DNA of 64,000 nucleotides from Roseivirga sp. BDSF3-8 (GTDB lineage: Bacteria > Bacteroidota > Bacteroidia > Cytophagales > Cyclobacteriaceae): contig NZ_JBGNFV010000001.1 in assembly GCF_041449215.1 (NCBI RefSeq), forward strand, positions 5,747,169 to 5,811,168, in the 5' to 3' direction. The position numbers were made by a program, and so were the translations under genes. Below, piece by piece: positions 54,391-64,000 of this stretch. A model generated the notes under the pieces. It was not told the DNA's origin and ran no database searches. It was given only the letters and a program-made list of their open reading frames with translations. Numbering within the stretch: the stretch's first letter is position 1; every line of letters starts with the position of its first letter.

Positions 54391-54723
54391 TTAGTCCCAC
54401 TTAAGCTCATCATCTACCTGAGCTTCAGTTTCCATTTCATTTTCAAATTGAGAGAAGTCAATTTCGGGCATAAGCTCGTTTTTAACATGGTCTACAGTAT
54501 CCTGTAACGCCTCAATGAACTTATTAAAGTCTTCCTTGTATAGGAAAATCTTATGCTTTTCGTAAAAATACCCATCGTCCTTAAAACGTCTTTTACTTTC
54601 CGTTATGGTCAGGTAATAGTCGTTGGATCTGGTTGATTTTACATCAAAAAAATAGGTTCTCTTACCCGCTCTAACACGCTGAGAATAAATTTCAGCTTTA
54701 CCGTTTGCGTTGTTCTCTTCCAC
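54391..54723 (-). CDS. PUR-alpha-like nucleic-acid-binding protein (DUF3276)
   Basis: The 110-residue protein is a single PUR domain (DUF3276): EIYSQRVRAGKRTYFFDVKSTRSNDYYLTITESKRRF, followed by the acidic C-terminus IDFSQFENEMETEAQVDDELKWD. Members bind single-stranded DNA or RNA and are abundant in Bacteroidota. Regulatory role unknown. Monocistronic with its own terminator. Confidence 0.88.
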   Translation of the reverse strand: MEENNANGKAEIYSQRVRAGKRTYFFDVKSTRSNDYYLTITESKRRFKDDGYFYEKHKIFLYKEDFNKFIEALQDTVDHVKNELMPEIDFSQFENEMETEAQVDDELKWD

Positions 54724-54933
54724 TATCCTCTATAATTTATTTAACACCCAAACTTCCCAATGGATTTTTTTGAATGTACAATCAGGATTATATTTTCGTT
54801 TCTAATATAGTAGAATAATTTTCATTATTGCAAGTCGTTAAAGGAGATTTTCCCGATAATAATTATACCCCAACCAGAAATTTTATATTGATTAATCGGT
54901 TGATTTTCATTGAACTTGAGAGATTAAAGACAT

Positions 54934-55833
54934 ATGGATTTAAAGAAAATACGGGAAGTAGGTAACCTGGAACTACTGGCGAGGCAAATGGTAGAAGGAT
55001 TTATTACAGGCCTGCACAAAAGCCCGTACCATGGATTTTCGGTGGAATTTGCCGAACACCGACTGTATAATAGTGGTGAGTCTACCCGACATATCGACTG
55101 GAAGGTTTATGCCAAAACTGACCGTCTGTATACAAAACGTTACGAAGAGGAAACTAACCTTCGGGGAGTAATACTACTTGATCACAGTCCATCTATGTAT
55201 TACCCTGCGCAAGACCGGGGAAAACTCACCTTTAGCTGTCTTGCTGCAGCCAGTCTGGCTTACCTACTAAACCGGCAGCGGGATGCAGTAGGACTGGTTA
55301 CTTTTGCTGAAGGGATAGAAACACAAACAGATATAAAGTCCACACACTCACACCTGCACACGCTCTATGCATATCTTGAGAAACTACTGATCTCTGAACC
55401 CTCCCCGACACAAACCAATGTTTCAAGTGTACTCCATGAGGTAGCTGAAAAAATACACAAAAGAAGCCTGGTGGTGCTATTCAGTGACATGTTTGAGCAA
55501 TCAGATAGCGATCAGGATATTCTCAATGCCCTTCGGCACCTGAAGCACAGGAAGCACGAGGTACTTTTATTTCATGTAACGGATAAGAAGACAGAGCAGG
55601 ATTTTTCCTTTGAAGACAGGCCGTATGAGTTTATCGATATGGAAACGGGTGAGAAGGTAAAACTACAGCCTTCACAGTATCGGGAAACTTATATAAAAGA
55701 GGCTAAGAAGCACTTCGAACAACTAAAACTAAAGTGCGGTCAATTTGGAATTGACTTCATTGAAGCTGATATAAACGAGGGGGTGAATCAGGTACTGTCC
55801 TCTTTCCTGGTAAAACGTACCAAAATGAAATAA
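54934..55833 (+). CDS. DUF58 / vWA-like protein
   Basis: The 299-residue protein has the DUF58 core, ALRHIDWKVYAKTDRLYTKRYEEE-type N-terminus, followed by a vWA-like fold with the MIDAS motif DHSPSM and ALRHLKHRKHEVLLFHVTDK. DUF58 proteins usually partner with MoxR-type AAA ATPases in metal-dependent assembly; no MoxR gene is visible beside it here. It starts at ATG 54934, 210 bases after the divergent PUR-domain gene. Confidence 0.88.
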   Translation: MDLKKIREVGNLELLARQMVEGFITGLHKSPYHGFSVEFAEHRLYNSGESTRHIDWKVYAKTDRLYTKRYEEETNLRGVILLDHSPSMYYPAQDRGKLTFSCLAAASLAYLLNRQRDAVGLVTFAEGIETQTDIKSTHSHLHTLYAYLEKLLISEPSPTQTNVSSVLHEVAEKIHKRSLVVLFSDMFEQSDSDQDILNALRHLKHRKHEVLLFHVTDKKTEQDFSFEDRPYEFIDMETGEKVKLQPSQYRETYIKEAKKHFEQLKLKCGQFGIDFIEADINEGVNQVLSSFLVKRTKMK

Positions 55834-55880
55834 GGACGCTGATGAGCGCCCTTTTGAATATTCTTAAGCCTTAAGAAGGA

Positions 55881-56249
<369 letters not shown>

Positions 56250-56344
56250 TTATTTTCAATAGGGTTAACTCCCTTTGAAGACCAAATTTATCAACATATT
56301 GTTAGCATAGCAATAATTAAAAAAATTAAAACCCTACCCGAAGC

Positions 56345-57355
56345 ATGAATCTTTCGCAACGTATTGAAGCATTTACAAGGCTGGGCGATGCCATTCGAAG
56401 TTTATCGGATGACGAAATTGACTCTCTGAGCCTCAGAGCACAGGGTAAAAATAACTGGTTTACGTTTAATAATATTAGACAAGCCCTCCTGGGATGCGTA
56501 TATATGCTGGATAAGGAAAAGCTTACTCAGTGGACAAGTACTTACACGCTGGATCCTTCCCAACCAAAAAAAATCGGAGTAGTGATGGCTGGAAATATTC
56601 CACTGGTGGGCTTTCACGACTTTCTGAGCGTTCTGATCAGCGGACATCACCTGTATTCTAAACTGAGCAGCCAGGACCCTTATCTACTCCCCTACCTTGC
56701 AGATAAGCTTATTGCTATTGAACCGACTTTCAGGGACCGGATTCATTACCCTGAACTACTGAAAGAAGTAGACGCTGTTATTGCTACAGGTAGTGATAAT
56801 ACCTCGAGGTATTTCGAGTACTATTTTTCAAAAGTACCAAACATTATCAGAAAGAACCGGAGCTCAATAATTGTACTCACGGGCGAGGAAACAGATGATG
56901 AATTGCGGAAAATGGGAAAAGATATTTTTAGCTATTTCGGACTCGGCTGTCGTAATATCAGTAAGGTCTTTGTGCCGGAAGGTTATAAATTTAACAGGTT
57001 ATATGAGAACCTGGAAGGATATGAAGAGGTACGTAACCACCACAAGTATGTCAATAATTATGATTACAATAAGAGCATTTTCCTCGTGAATATAGTGCCT
57101 CACTTCGATAATGGGTTTTTACTGATCAGAGAAAGTAAGGAGATGGTTTCTCCTATAAGCGTGCTGTTTTATGAGGAATATAAAGATCTGAATTCTTTGA
57201 ACAACAGCCTAGACGCAAATGCAGATAAGATTCAGTGTATCGTGTCTTCTGAAGAAACACTAAAAGATTCGATAGCACCGGGAAAAGCTCAGGAACCCGA
57301 GCTATGGGACTATGCCGACGGTGTAGATACACTAGCCTTCCTGAGCAAGCTATAA
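56345..57355 (+). CDS. Acyl-CoA reductase (LuxC-like)
   Basis: The 336-residue protein resembles the LuxC acyl-CoA reductase family, which reduces acyl-CoA to aldehyde with NADPH. It has VVMAGNIPLVGFHDFLSVLISGHHLYSKLSSQDP, ATGSDNTSRYFEYYFSKVPNIIRKNRSSIIVLTG and the likely catalytic Cys in FSYFGLGCRNISKVFVP. It is shorter than LuxC of luminous bacteria (about 480 residues). No lux genes or fatty-alcohol genes are nearby. The terminator follows 18 bases after the stop. Confidence 0.85.
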   Translation: MNLSQRIEAFTRLGDAIRSLSDDEIDSLSLRAQGKNNWFTFNNIRQALLGCVYMLDKEKLTQWTSTYTLDPSQPKKIGVVMAGNIPLVGFHDFLSVLISGHHLYSKLSSQDPYLLPYLADKLIAIEPTFRDRIHYPELLKEVDAVIATGSDNTSRYFEYYFSKVPNIIRKNRSSIIVLTGEETDDELRKMGKDIFSYFGLGCRNISKVFVPEGYKFNRLYENLEGYEEVRNHHKYVNNYDYNKSIFLVNIVPHFDNGFLLIRESKEMVSPISVLFYEEYKDLNSLNNSLDANADKIQCIVSSEETLKDSIAPGKAQEPELWDYADGVDTLAFLSKL

Positions 57356-57373
57356 AAGATAAATACCTTAACT

Positions 57374-57413
57374 AAAAAGCCCCAGTGCGAAGTTCGCAAC
57401 GGGGCTTTTTTTT
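57374..57413. terminator. Bidirectional terminator between the acyl-CoA reductase gene and the adhesin
   Basis: AAAAAGCCCC / GGGGCTTTTT with inner TGCGAA / TTCGCA and A/T runs on both sides. Confidence 0.9.
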
Positions 57414-57429
57414 AAAGAGGATGGCGGGC

Positions 57430-60400
57430 CTAGTATGCAGGCCCTCTCCATATTTCGACCCACCCGGTCAATATCTGGCCGGAAGGCATTCTTACTTCAT
57501 AATAGTATACTCCTTCAGTCTCATCACCTCCATCCCAGTCATTCTGATAGTTCTCAGACTGGTAAACCGTACGTCCCCAACGGTTAGTAATGACTACACC
57601 AGCGCCTTCAGAAGGCAGGTTCCTGATGTAGAATACCGGGTTGGATCCGTCGCCGTTAGGGGTGAAGACGTTAGGAACAAATATTGAATCATCGTAACCC
57701 AGGCTATCCTCCAGTTCATAGGTACACCCCTTGGCATCCTGAACCACAACAAGGTAGTTACCAGGATAAAGGTCTGTAAACGTCAACTGGTAATCACCAT
57801 CAGGGTTTACGTTTAACGGAAGATCCAGAATAGGTGATGTCATTCTGTCCTGGAAGGTAGGCTGAGTATGGTATATACTCGCCGAGTATCCGGGAGTACC
57901 TGCCGTAGGAGGTACCTCTATACTTACGCTACCCGTGGGTTCGTCCGGCAATGAGATAGAAGTTTCTATGATCTCTGCGGTCAGCGGACTGCTAATAGTC
58001 ACAAATACCGGCTCTGAGCTCACATCACAACTTCCCTGGCGCTGGGTCACATAAATTTTGTACCCGCCGGGCTCCCATGCAAACTGGTTGCTGTTTATCT
58101 CGAAGTCGTCCAGAATAATGGCATTCTTGGCGAAGGTGTATACAGGATCAAGGCCAGTCTGCTCATATACATATACTTGAAGAGGATTAGCAGCTGTACC
58201 ATATTCTCCGCTAAAGTTAGTGAAGAGTACAGAGGGTCGTCCGTCAGCAGAACATACTTCTTCTGCCTCAAAGGCGACTGGTGTGGTACCACTGGTAAGC
58301 CTGATCTCTCCGTCGTCAGAGCAACTGTTAATAGCTGCGCTTCTTACGGTCCAGCGATAAAGCACACCCTTATCAAGTCCCCTAACTTCCAGCTCGTTAG
58401 ACGAAGGGATGGCATAAACCTCTCCTTCGTCAGGGGTATCTGCATTATTCAGCACAAGCTCATAAGGACCGGGGGCATCTGTACGATCCGTATCTATAAC
58501 TACGGCAATACCTCTTTCCTCTGAACCACTGCATTCATCTACCGTAAGTTCGATCACCTCGGCTTCTATTGCACCAGGCACATCTACATCTATGGCGAAG
58601 GGCATGCTACAGCCACTACCATCATAAACGATCAGTAAGTTATCATTACGGGATATTCCGCTAATTCTTCCATCAGCAGGAACCGGCTGAGGGTCTTCCT
58701 TATCATCAATGGTAAAGGTATAAGGGCCACCATTACCACCGGATACCGTACCGATGTTTATGACACCTACAGTTACGTTAGGATTACAATCAGCAGGGGT
58801 TTCAGTCGTGATCTCCTGGCTAAGTTCGATGGCCGGGCTTGCACTATTAATGGTCACTGAAACCTCAGCAGGGCACTGATCGGTAGCATCATCTCTCACC
58901 AAGATGGTATAAATGCCATTTGGAGGCAGGTTATTAACCACCTGATTATCTACGAAGCTGTACCACTGGGCACCGCCATCAAAGCTGTACTCTGCTGATC
59001 CGCCTGTATGATTGGCAATATTCAATCTGGCCTGACCGGTATTTTCACCATAACATGCTGCATCTACAAAACCGGAAGCCGAAGCTGTTATCCGGGTTGC
59101 ATTGCGGAGAGTAACAGGTAATGAACAGATTGCTCCGTCGGAGTCCTGAACTGTATAGGTATAATTGCCTGCCGCCAGATCGGGGAACTCAAAGCGTGCC
59201 TTACCGTCACCTTCCAGGTTACCTGGCAGACTAGTGAGGTATGAAAGACTATCATTACGCAAGGTGAGTATGTATGGTGCATTGCCACCACTTACGGCAA
59301 AAGCCAGCAGACCATCGTCGTTAGTGGAACAAGTGGGCAGAATGAGCTTATCATTCTCAAGAGTCACGGTAAACAACCCACAGTCTATAGAAACGCTACC
59401 ACACTCAGGGTCTCCGATGCTCCTGATAGTAACGGCCACAGGGCCTGCATTCACTTCCGTAGCTGCAGGGCAGGCTACTGAAGGATCGACATTCAAGACC
59501 ACACTTACCTCATCACCATTAGCCAGAGAATTCAGCGTAATCTGGGGACCTGCTGCGGTCAGGGTTTCTACGCCATTAACAAACCAGTCAAATGTAGGAT
59601 TAGCTCCGGCGTCTGAGAAAGCGGCAGTGAAGGTAATTTCCTCTCCCTGGCAGGCAATTGCTTTGTCTGCTGTCAGTGAGACAGAAGGATTTGTTACCTC
59701 AACCGCACTATTCACTGTAAAGGTAGCCTCAGCACGGCAGCCTCCTATGTTGTCATAAACGCTTACTGTGTAGTCACCCGGTACATCCAGGCCGCTCAGG
59801 TCCTCTCCGCTTGCGGTGAAACCATTGGGGCCTGTCCAATCAAAGCTAAACACACCACTACCACCGCTCACGCTGATATCTATTGCTCCGTCAGCTGTGT
59901 TACATCCTGTAATGTCGGTTACAGATTCTTCATTGATAGTGAAATCGACAGGGTCAGTAAGCTCTATCGTATAGGTATCTGAACACTCTTCAGAAAGCTC
60001 TCTGACAGTCAGGGTATATACACCTGCTGAAAGTCCGCTAATGTCTTCAGTACTTGCTGTAAAGCCATTGGGACCTGTCCAGTTATAGGTCAGGACGCTA
60101 ACAGGATCGCTAGAAGCAACGGTTAGTTCAATTGCTCCATCGGCTGCACCACAAGCAGAAATCGCGGTGATAGCATCTTCTGTGATAGTGAAGTTTACAG
60201 GCTCGCTGATTGTAGCACTGTATGTAGCCGTACAGCCACTAACATTATCCGTAACTACGAGGTCGTAAGTACCATTTGCAAGGCCGGTCAGGTCTTCATC
60301 AGTAGAAGTGAACCCATCAGGGCCCGTCCAGGCAAAAGTATAATCCCCACTACCGTTTTCGACAGTGATGGCTATTTCACCATCATCAATATTACAGGCT

Positions 60401-63400
60401 GTTACATCACTTACAATATCCTCGGTAACTGAGATACCTGAAGGCTGAGTCAGGCTCACTGAATAACTGGCCTCACAGCCTGAGACATTATCTCTTACTG
60501 TCAATACATAATTTCCAGCAGAAAGACCGCTAATGTCTTCATCTGTAGAGCTGAAACCGTTATCTGCACTCCACTCATACGAGAAGACACCACTGCCTCC
60601 GGCTACTGTTATTTCTATGGCTCCATCTGAGGCACCACAACCACTCACCTGGGTTACAGCGTCTTCCTGGATTGTAAAATCAACTGCGTCGGATATAGTC
60701 GCACTATAGGTGTCGATACATCCGGTTATATTGTCTCTTACACTAAGATCATACGTGCCGGGAGAAAGTCCGGTGATATCTTCACTGGTAGAAGTAAATC
60801 CATTGTCAGAGGTCCACTCATAAGAGAATACTCCACTACCGCCTGCTACTGTTATTTCTATAGCTCCATCGGCTGCACCACAAGCAGATACCTGAGTTTT
60901 GGCATCTTCCTGAATGGTGAAATCTATAGGATCTGTCAGTGTCGTACTGTAGGTTACAGAGCAACCAGTCACATTATCTCTTACGGTGAGGTCATAGGTA
61001 CCCGACTGAAGCCCGCTAATGTCTTCATCAGAAGATGTGAAACCATTGTCAGAGACCCACTCATAGGAGAAGACCCCACTACCACCGGAAACGGAAACTT
61101 CTATCGCTCCATCTGCTGCACCACAGGCTGAGATGGGGGTCACATTATCCTCTGTAATGATAACATCCACCGGTTCGGTAAATACTACTGAATAAGTGGC
61201 AGTACACGCACTCACATTATCCGTTACGGTCAGGTCATAGGTGCCTTCACTCAATCCGCTCAGGTCTTCAGTAGTAGCAGTAAACCCATCAGGACCAGTC
61301 CAGGCATAGGTGTAGTCACCACTTCCATCAAGGACAGAAATATCCACTGCCCCATCGTTACTACCACAAGCTGAAATAGGCGAGATAGCTTCTTCCTGAA
61401 CAGAAATACCAGTGGGACCTCCTACCTCTGCGGTAAGGGTGGTTTGACAGGTACTGTTATCATCAGTGACAATCACTTCATAAGTACCGGGGGCCAGGCC
61501 ACTCAGGTCTTCATCAATAGAGGTGAAGCCATCAGGACCGGACCAGGCAAAGGTAAATGTACCGCTGCCACCCGTTATACTAATGTCTATTGATCCATCA
61601 TTCGCACCACAAGCAGACACGTCAGACGCGTTGTCAACCTGAGCAGTAAAATCAATTGGATCAGCTAAGGAAGTGGAATAAGTAGCTATACATCCTGAAA
61701 CATCATCAGTTACCACGAGATCATAGGTACCGGGTGCCAGGCCGCTAATATCTTCAGTAGAAGCAGTAAAACTATCTGGTCCGGTCCAGGCAAAACTGAA
61801 TGTACCGCTACCGCCCGTGAGGGAAATTTCGATAGCTCCATCTGACGCCGAACAGGCTGAAACCGGAGTTACGTTGTCTTCCTGGATGGTAAAGTCAACC
61901 GGTTCAGAAATAGTAGCTGTATAGCTTGCAGAGCAATTAGTAATGACATCTGTAGCTATTAACTCATAGGTACCAGCAGTAAGTCCGCTGATATCTTCTG
62001 TGGAAGCGGTAAAGCCATTTGGTCCGGTCCACAGGTAGTCAAATGTACCACTACCACCTGTTACAGTTACAGTTATACTTCCGTCTGCAGCTCCACATGA
62101 ACTAACATCAGCTACAGCATCTTCTGCTATACCGGGAACGGGAGATACGGTGAAGATTTCAGCGTTAGATGTGACCGGGGAATTCGTCACACATGTAGCA
62201 GTTGGATCAGCAGTTAACACCACAGTTACCTGATCACCGTTTACTAACGTGTTGGTTGTATATACTGGATCTGTTATACCTGGAATGGTTACGCCGTTGA
62301 GCTGCCATTCATAGGTAGGGTTAGCCCCGGCTTCGGTAGGCGTAGCCGTTAGGGTAACTTCATCTCCTTCGCATATTTCGGTCCTATCAGCAGACAAGGT
62401 TACATCAGCTACAAGAGTCGAGGTAACAGAAATAGTTACTGTATTAGATGTTACAGGACTATTAGTTACACAAGACGCTGAAGGGTCTGCCGTGAGGACA
62501 GCGAAAACCTCGTCTCCATCAGAAAGGCTGCTCGTGCTATAGGTATCGCTAGTGGAGCTATTATCCTCCACTCCATTAACAAACCACTGGTAAGTCGGAT
62601 TAGCTCCGGCATCCGTACCGACGGCTGTAAAGGTTACAGTCTCACCGGCACATACAAAGGTCTGATCAGCTGATACAGTTACACTAGCAGTGAGGGCGCC
62701 AGGTACATTAATAGTAACAGGGTTACTGGTTACCGGAGCTGCCGATCCGCATGCAAAAGCAGGGTCCGGAGTTACACTCACTGTAACTATATCTCCATCC
62801 ACAAGGCTATTATTCTGGTAGGTATCACCACTGCCGGCCGGGTCAGTCACTCCACTGACAAGCCATTCGTATACAGGGCTATCCCCGCCATTAGTTACGC
62901 TGGCAGTAAAAGTAACCGTTTCACCGGCACAAATATCTGTCCTGTCTGCTGTAAGATCCACTAAGGTCTGTGGATTGGTATCAGGCGAAACATCGTACGT
63001 AAGTCTGCTTAACCCGTTCCTTTCAAAGTACTCGATCACAAAATCATACGTACCATCAAGACAAACTGTGGTGTCAGAAGTAGAATAAGCTTTTAGCTCA
63101 AAATCATCAATCAACCAGGTGGTTCCACCATCAATACTAAATCTTAAGCCATCATCAGAACCTACCGTGAAGGTATAAAGGCCTGCTGGTAAGGTTTTAC
63201 GCATGCGGTAACGAATGCTGAAGCTATTTTCATAGCTACCACACACATTCGGTCCGTTTACAGGGTCTGTAATGAGGTCATAATTGAAGGCATCGCTCGG
63301 ATCATCATAAGCAGATCCATTTCCGGCTCCTGCAATATCCGTGTTCTCAATATATCCGCGATAGGTATCAAAGTTTTCACCCTGATACACATAGCCAATC

Positions 63401-64000
63401 CAAGTTTCATTTCCGTATGTCACCTCATCCCCATTGACTGGCTGAATGGTTACATTTATTGTAGATGACTCCTCAGTACATGCGCCAGCAGGGTCATCGG
63501 TAGTCAGGGTAAGTAGTACGTTACCCGCTGCTACATCAGCCGCGCTAGGTATATAGGTTGTACTAAGTGAGTTAGGGTCGGCAAATACACCGGAACCATT
63601 TGTATTCCAGGTAGCTGAAGTAGCCGCACCACCTATAGAACCGTTCAGTGCCACTTCATCACCCTCACAAATTGCCTGGTCGGTACCTGCATTTACAACA
63701 GCACCGCCGCCAATGGTAATAGTAAGTGTGTCGCTTGCAATTGTACAAGGACCGGCCGCATCAGGATCATCGCTGTTGAGTACAATCTGAACAGAGCCAT
63801 TTGCCAGATCACCGGTACCAGGGGTGTAAGTGGTAGATGCTGAAAGGTCATCACCAAACGTACCGTCTCCAAGTGTTGTCCACTGTAAAGATGTGGCACT
63901 TCCACCAATTGATCCATTGAGAGTTACATCTTCTCCCTCACAAATTACGACATCAGTCCCGGCATCCGCAGTGGCCTGCTGGTTTCTTATAACTTCTACA
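57430..64000 (-). CDS. Giant SprB-type gliding/adhesion protein with T9SS C-terminal domain (5' end outside window)
   Basis: The frame is open from the right edge to the stop at 57430, so at least 2189 residues are visible and the start is missing; a GTG at 63654 is internal. Domain order, reading N to C: two or more ICEGxxVTLNGSIGGxAT repeats (about 63430-64000), a PA14-like domain (about 62990-63410, DSYRGYIENTDIAG... then GLYTFTVGSDDGLRFSIDGG), three Ig-like repeats (about 62140-62970), ten SprB-type repeats of about 80 residues (59692-62131), further Ig- and SprB-like parts, and a CHU_C gliding-motility-associated C-terminal domain (FVPNVFTPNGDGSN, NRWGRTVYQS, GVYYYEVRM). The C-terminus is a type B T9SS sorting signal. 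It would sit on the cell surface and act as adhesin or gliding track. Confidence 0.9.
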   Translation of the reverse strand, partial: VEVIRNQQATADAGTDVVICEGEDVTLNGSIGGSATSLQWTTLGDGTFGDDLSASTTYTPGTGDLANGSVQIVLNSDDPDAAGPCTIASDTLTITIGGGAVVNAGTDQAICEGDEVALNGSIGGAATSATWNTNGSGVFADPNSLSTTYIPSAADVAAGNVLLTLTTDDPAGACTEESSTINVTIQPVNGDEVTYGNETWIGYVYQGENFDTYRGYIENTDIAGAGNGSAYDDPSDAFNYDLITDPVNGPNVCGSYENSFSIRYRMRKTLPAGLYTFTVGSDDGLRFSIDGGTTWLIDDFELKAYSTSDTTVCLDGTYDFVIEYFERNGLSRLTYDVSPDTNPQTLVDLTADRTDICAGETVTFTASVTNGGDSPVYEWLVSGVTDPAGSGDTYQNNSLVDGDIVTVSVTPDPAFACGSAAPVTSNPVTINVPGALTASVTVSADQTFVCAGETVTFTAVGTDAGANPTYQWFVNGVEDNSSTSDTYSTSSLSDGDEVFAVLTADPSASCVTNSPVTSNTVTISVTSTLVADVTLSADRTEICEGDEVTLTATPTEAGANPTYEWQLNGVTIPGITDPVYTTNTLVNGDQVTVVLTADPTATCVTNSPVTSNAEIFTVSPVPGIAEDAVADVSSCGAADGSITVTVTGGSGTFDYLWTGPNGFTASTEDISGLTAGTYELIATDVITNCSASYTATISEPVDFTIQEDNVTPVSACSASDGAIEISLTGGSGTFSFAWTGPDSFTASTEDISGLAPGTYDLVVTDDVSGCIATYSTSLADPIDFTAQVDNASDVSACGANDGSIDISITGGSGTFTFAWSGPDGFTSIDEDLSGLAPGTYEVIVTDDNSTCQTTLTAEVGGPTGISVQEEAISPISACGSNDGAVDISVLDGSGDYTYAWTGPDGFTATTEDLSGLSEGTYDLTVTDNVSACTATYSVVFTEPVDVIITEDNVTPISACGAADGAIEVSVSGGSGVFSYEWVSDNGFTSSDEDISGLQSGTYDLTVRDNVTGCSVTYSTTLTDPIDFTIQEDAKTQVSACGAADGAIEITVAGGSGVFSYEWTSDNGFTSTSEDITGLSPGTYDLSVRDNITGCIDTYSATISDAVDFTIQEDAVTQVSGCGASDGAIEITVAGGSGVFSYEWSADNGFSSTDEDISGLSAGNYVLTVRDNVSGCEASYSVSLTQPSGISVTEDIVSDVTACNIDDGEIAITVENGSGDYTFAWTGPDGFTSTDEDLTGLANGTYDLVVTDNVSGCTATYSATISEPVNFTITEDAITAISACGAADGAIELTVASSDPVSVLTYNWTGPNGFTASTEDISGLSAGVYTLTVRELSEECSDTYTIELTDPVDFTINEESVTDITGCNTADGAIDISVSGGSGVFSFDWTGPNGFTASGEDLSGLDVPGDYTVSVYDNIGGCRAEATFTVNSAVEVTNPSVSLTADKAIACQGEEITFTAAFSDAGANPTFDWFVNGVETLTAAGPQITLNSLANGDEVSVVLNVDPSVACPAATEVNAGPVAVTIRSIGDPECGSVSIDCGLFTVTLENDKLILPTCSTNDDGLLAFAVSGGNAPYILTLRNDSLSYLTSLPGNLEGDGKARFEFPDLAAGNYTYTVQDSDGAICSLPVTLRNATRITASASGFVDAACYGENTGQARLNIANHTGGSAEYSFDGGAQWYSFVDNQVVNNLPPNGIYTILVRDDATDQCPAEVSVTINSASPAIELSQEITTETPADCNPNVTVGVINIGTVSGGNGGPYTFTIDDKEDPQPVPADGRISGISRNDNLLIVYDGSGCSMPFAIDVDVPGAIEAEVIELTVDECSGSEERGIAVVIDTDRTDAPGPYELVLNNADTPDEGEVYAIPSSNELEVRGLDKGVLYRWTVRSAAINSCSDDGEIRLTSGTTPVAFEAEEVCSADGRPSVLFTNFSGEYGTAANPLQVYVYEQTGLDPVYTFAKNAIILDDFEINSNQFAWEPGGYKIYVTQRQGSCDVSSEPVFVTISSPLTAEIIETSISLPDEPTGSVSIEVPPTAGTPGYSASIYHTQPTFQDRMTSPILDLPLNVNPDGDYQLTFTDLYPGNYLVVVQDAKGCTYELEDSLGYDDSIFVPNVFTPNGDGSNPVFYIRNLPSEGAGVVITNRWGRTVYQSENYQNDWDGGDETEGVYYYEVRMPSGQILTGWVEIWRGPAY
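59692..62131 (-). repeat. Ten tandem SprB-type repeats of about 244 bp
   Basis: Each unit encodes about 80 residues with the pattern VSACGAADGAIEIxV-GGSG-FSYEWT-NGFTSTxEDISGL-GTYDLxVxDNVxGC-ATYS. Units 5-7 are the most alike (for example GGSGVFSYEW in all three), pointing to recent duplication or gene conversion in the middle of the array. Two Cys per unit may form disulfides. Confidence 0.88.

Noticed and set aside
59692..62131. Regularly spaced repeats that could suggest CRISPR
   Set aside because: Repeats are about 244 bp, protein-coding in one frame, and match SprB-type domains.
63652..63654. GTG codon as start of the large adhesin
   Set aside because: The same frame is open and encodes further ICEG-type repeats up to the window edge, so the true start is outside.

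Overview
The window comes from a Bacteroidota chromosome, most likely a marine or soil member of the Cytophagales. The evidence is a very large SprB-type surface protein with a type IX secretion (T9SS) gliding-motility C-terminal domain, a T9SS plug lipoprotein, DUF1573, DUF2911 and DUF3276 proteins, Bacteroidota-style promoters (TTTG / TAnnTTTG) and few Shine-Dalgarno sequences. It is gene-dense and mostly core chromosome. I see no rRNA, tRNA, prophage or CRISPR array.

Layout. 0-9 kb: DUF5996 protein (cut by the left edge), nitroreductase, two exported proteins, a membrane DnaJ-TPR protein, a TPR protein, HMG-CoA lyase, a small RiPP-like precursor gene (6667-6798) and an SPFH/band-7 protein. 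9-14 kb: metH-metF under a SAM (S-box) riboswitch. 14-19 kb: convergent ppx and ppk1, then gyrB. 19-25 kb: hypothetical proteins, a COG2509 flavoprotein, a YwqK-repeat protein, and tryptophan 2,3-dioxygenase divergent from glutaryl-CoA dehydrogenase. 26-29 kb: an accessory island with two paralogous GG-leader RiPP-like precursor genes. An IS4-family element (8-bp target duplication) separates them, and an IS200/IS605 element interrupts the second. 30-32 kb: trpS, then a candidate structured RNA with two hairpins sharing a GUCGCGU loop, then a set of CTATAG repeats phased every 11 bp.

33-41 kb holds a divergent amidoligase-type cluster. One arm encodes an AstE/aspartoacylase-like zinc hydrolase and a membrane protein. 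The other encodes a C39-like peptidase, a RimK-type ATP-grasp ligase, a GCS2-type ligase and an N-formylglutamate amidohydrolase-like protein, followed by a sodium:solute symporter. Very tight spacing implies co-expression, and the enzyme set suggests synthesis and trimming of a small peptide or amino-acid conjugate. 41-57 kb is mostly housekeeping: murB, dCMP deaminase, ABC-F ATPase, an ECF sigma/membrane-partner pair, the T9SS plug protein, a stand-alone Cas6-like protein, YchF, an AI-2E family transporter, a PUR-domain protein, a DUF58 protein, ferredoxin and acyl-CoA reductase. 57.4-64 kb is the giant adhesin, which continues past the right edge.

The least explained items are the orphan RiPP precursors with no modification enzymes in the window, the tandem-hairpin RNA, the phased CTATAG repeats, the amidoligase cluster and the orphan Cas6. 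All functions are inferred from sequence motifs recognised by eye; no database search was run.
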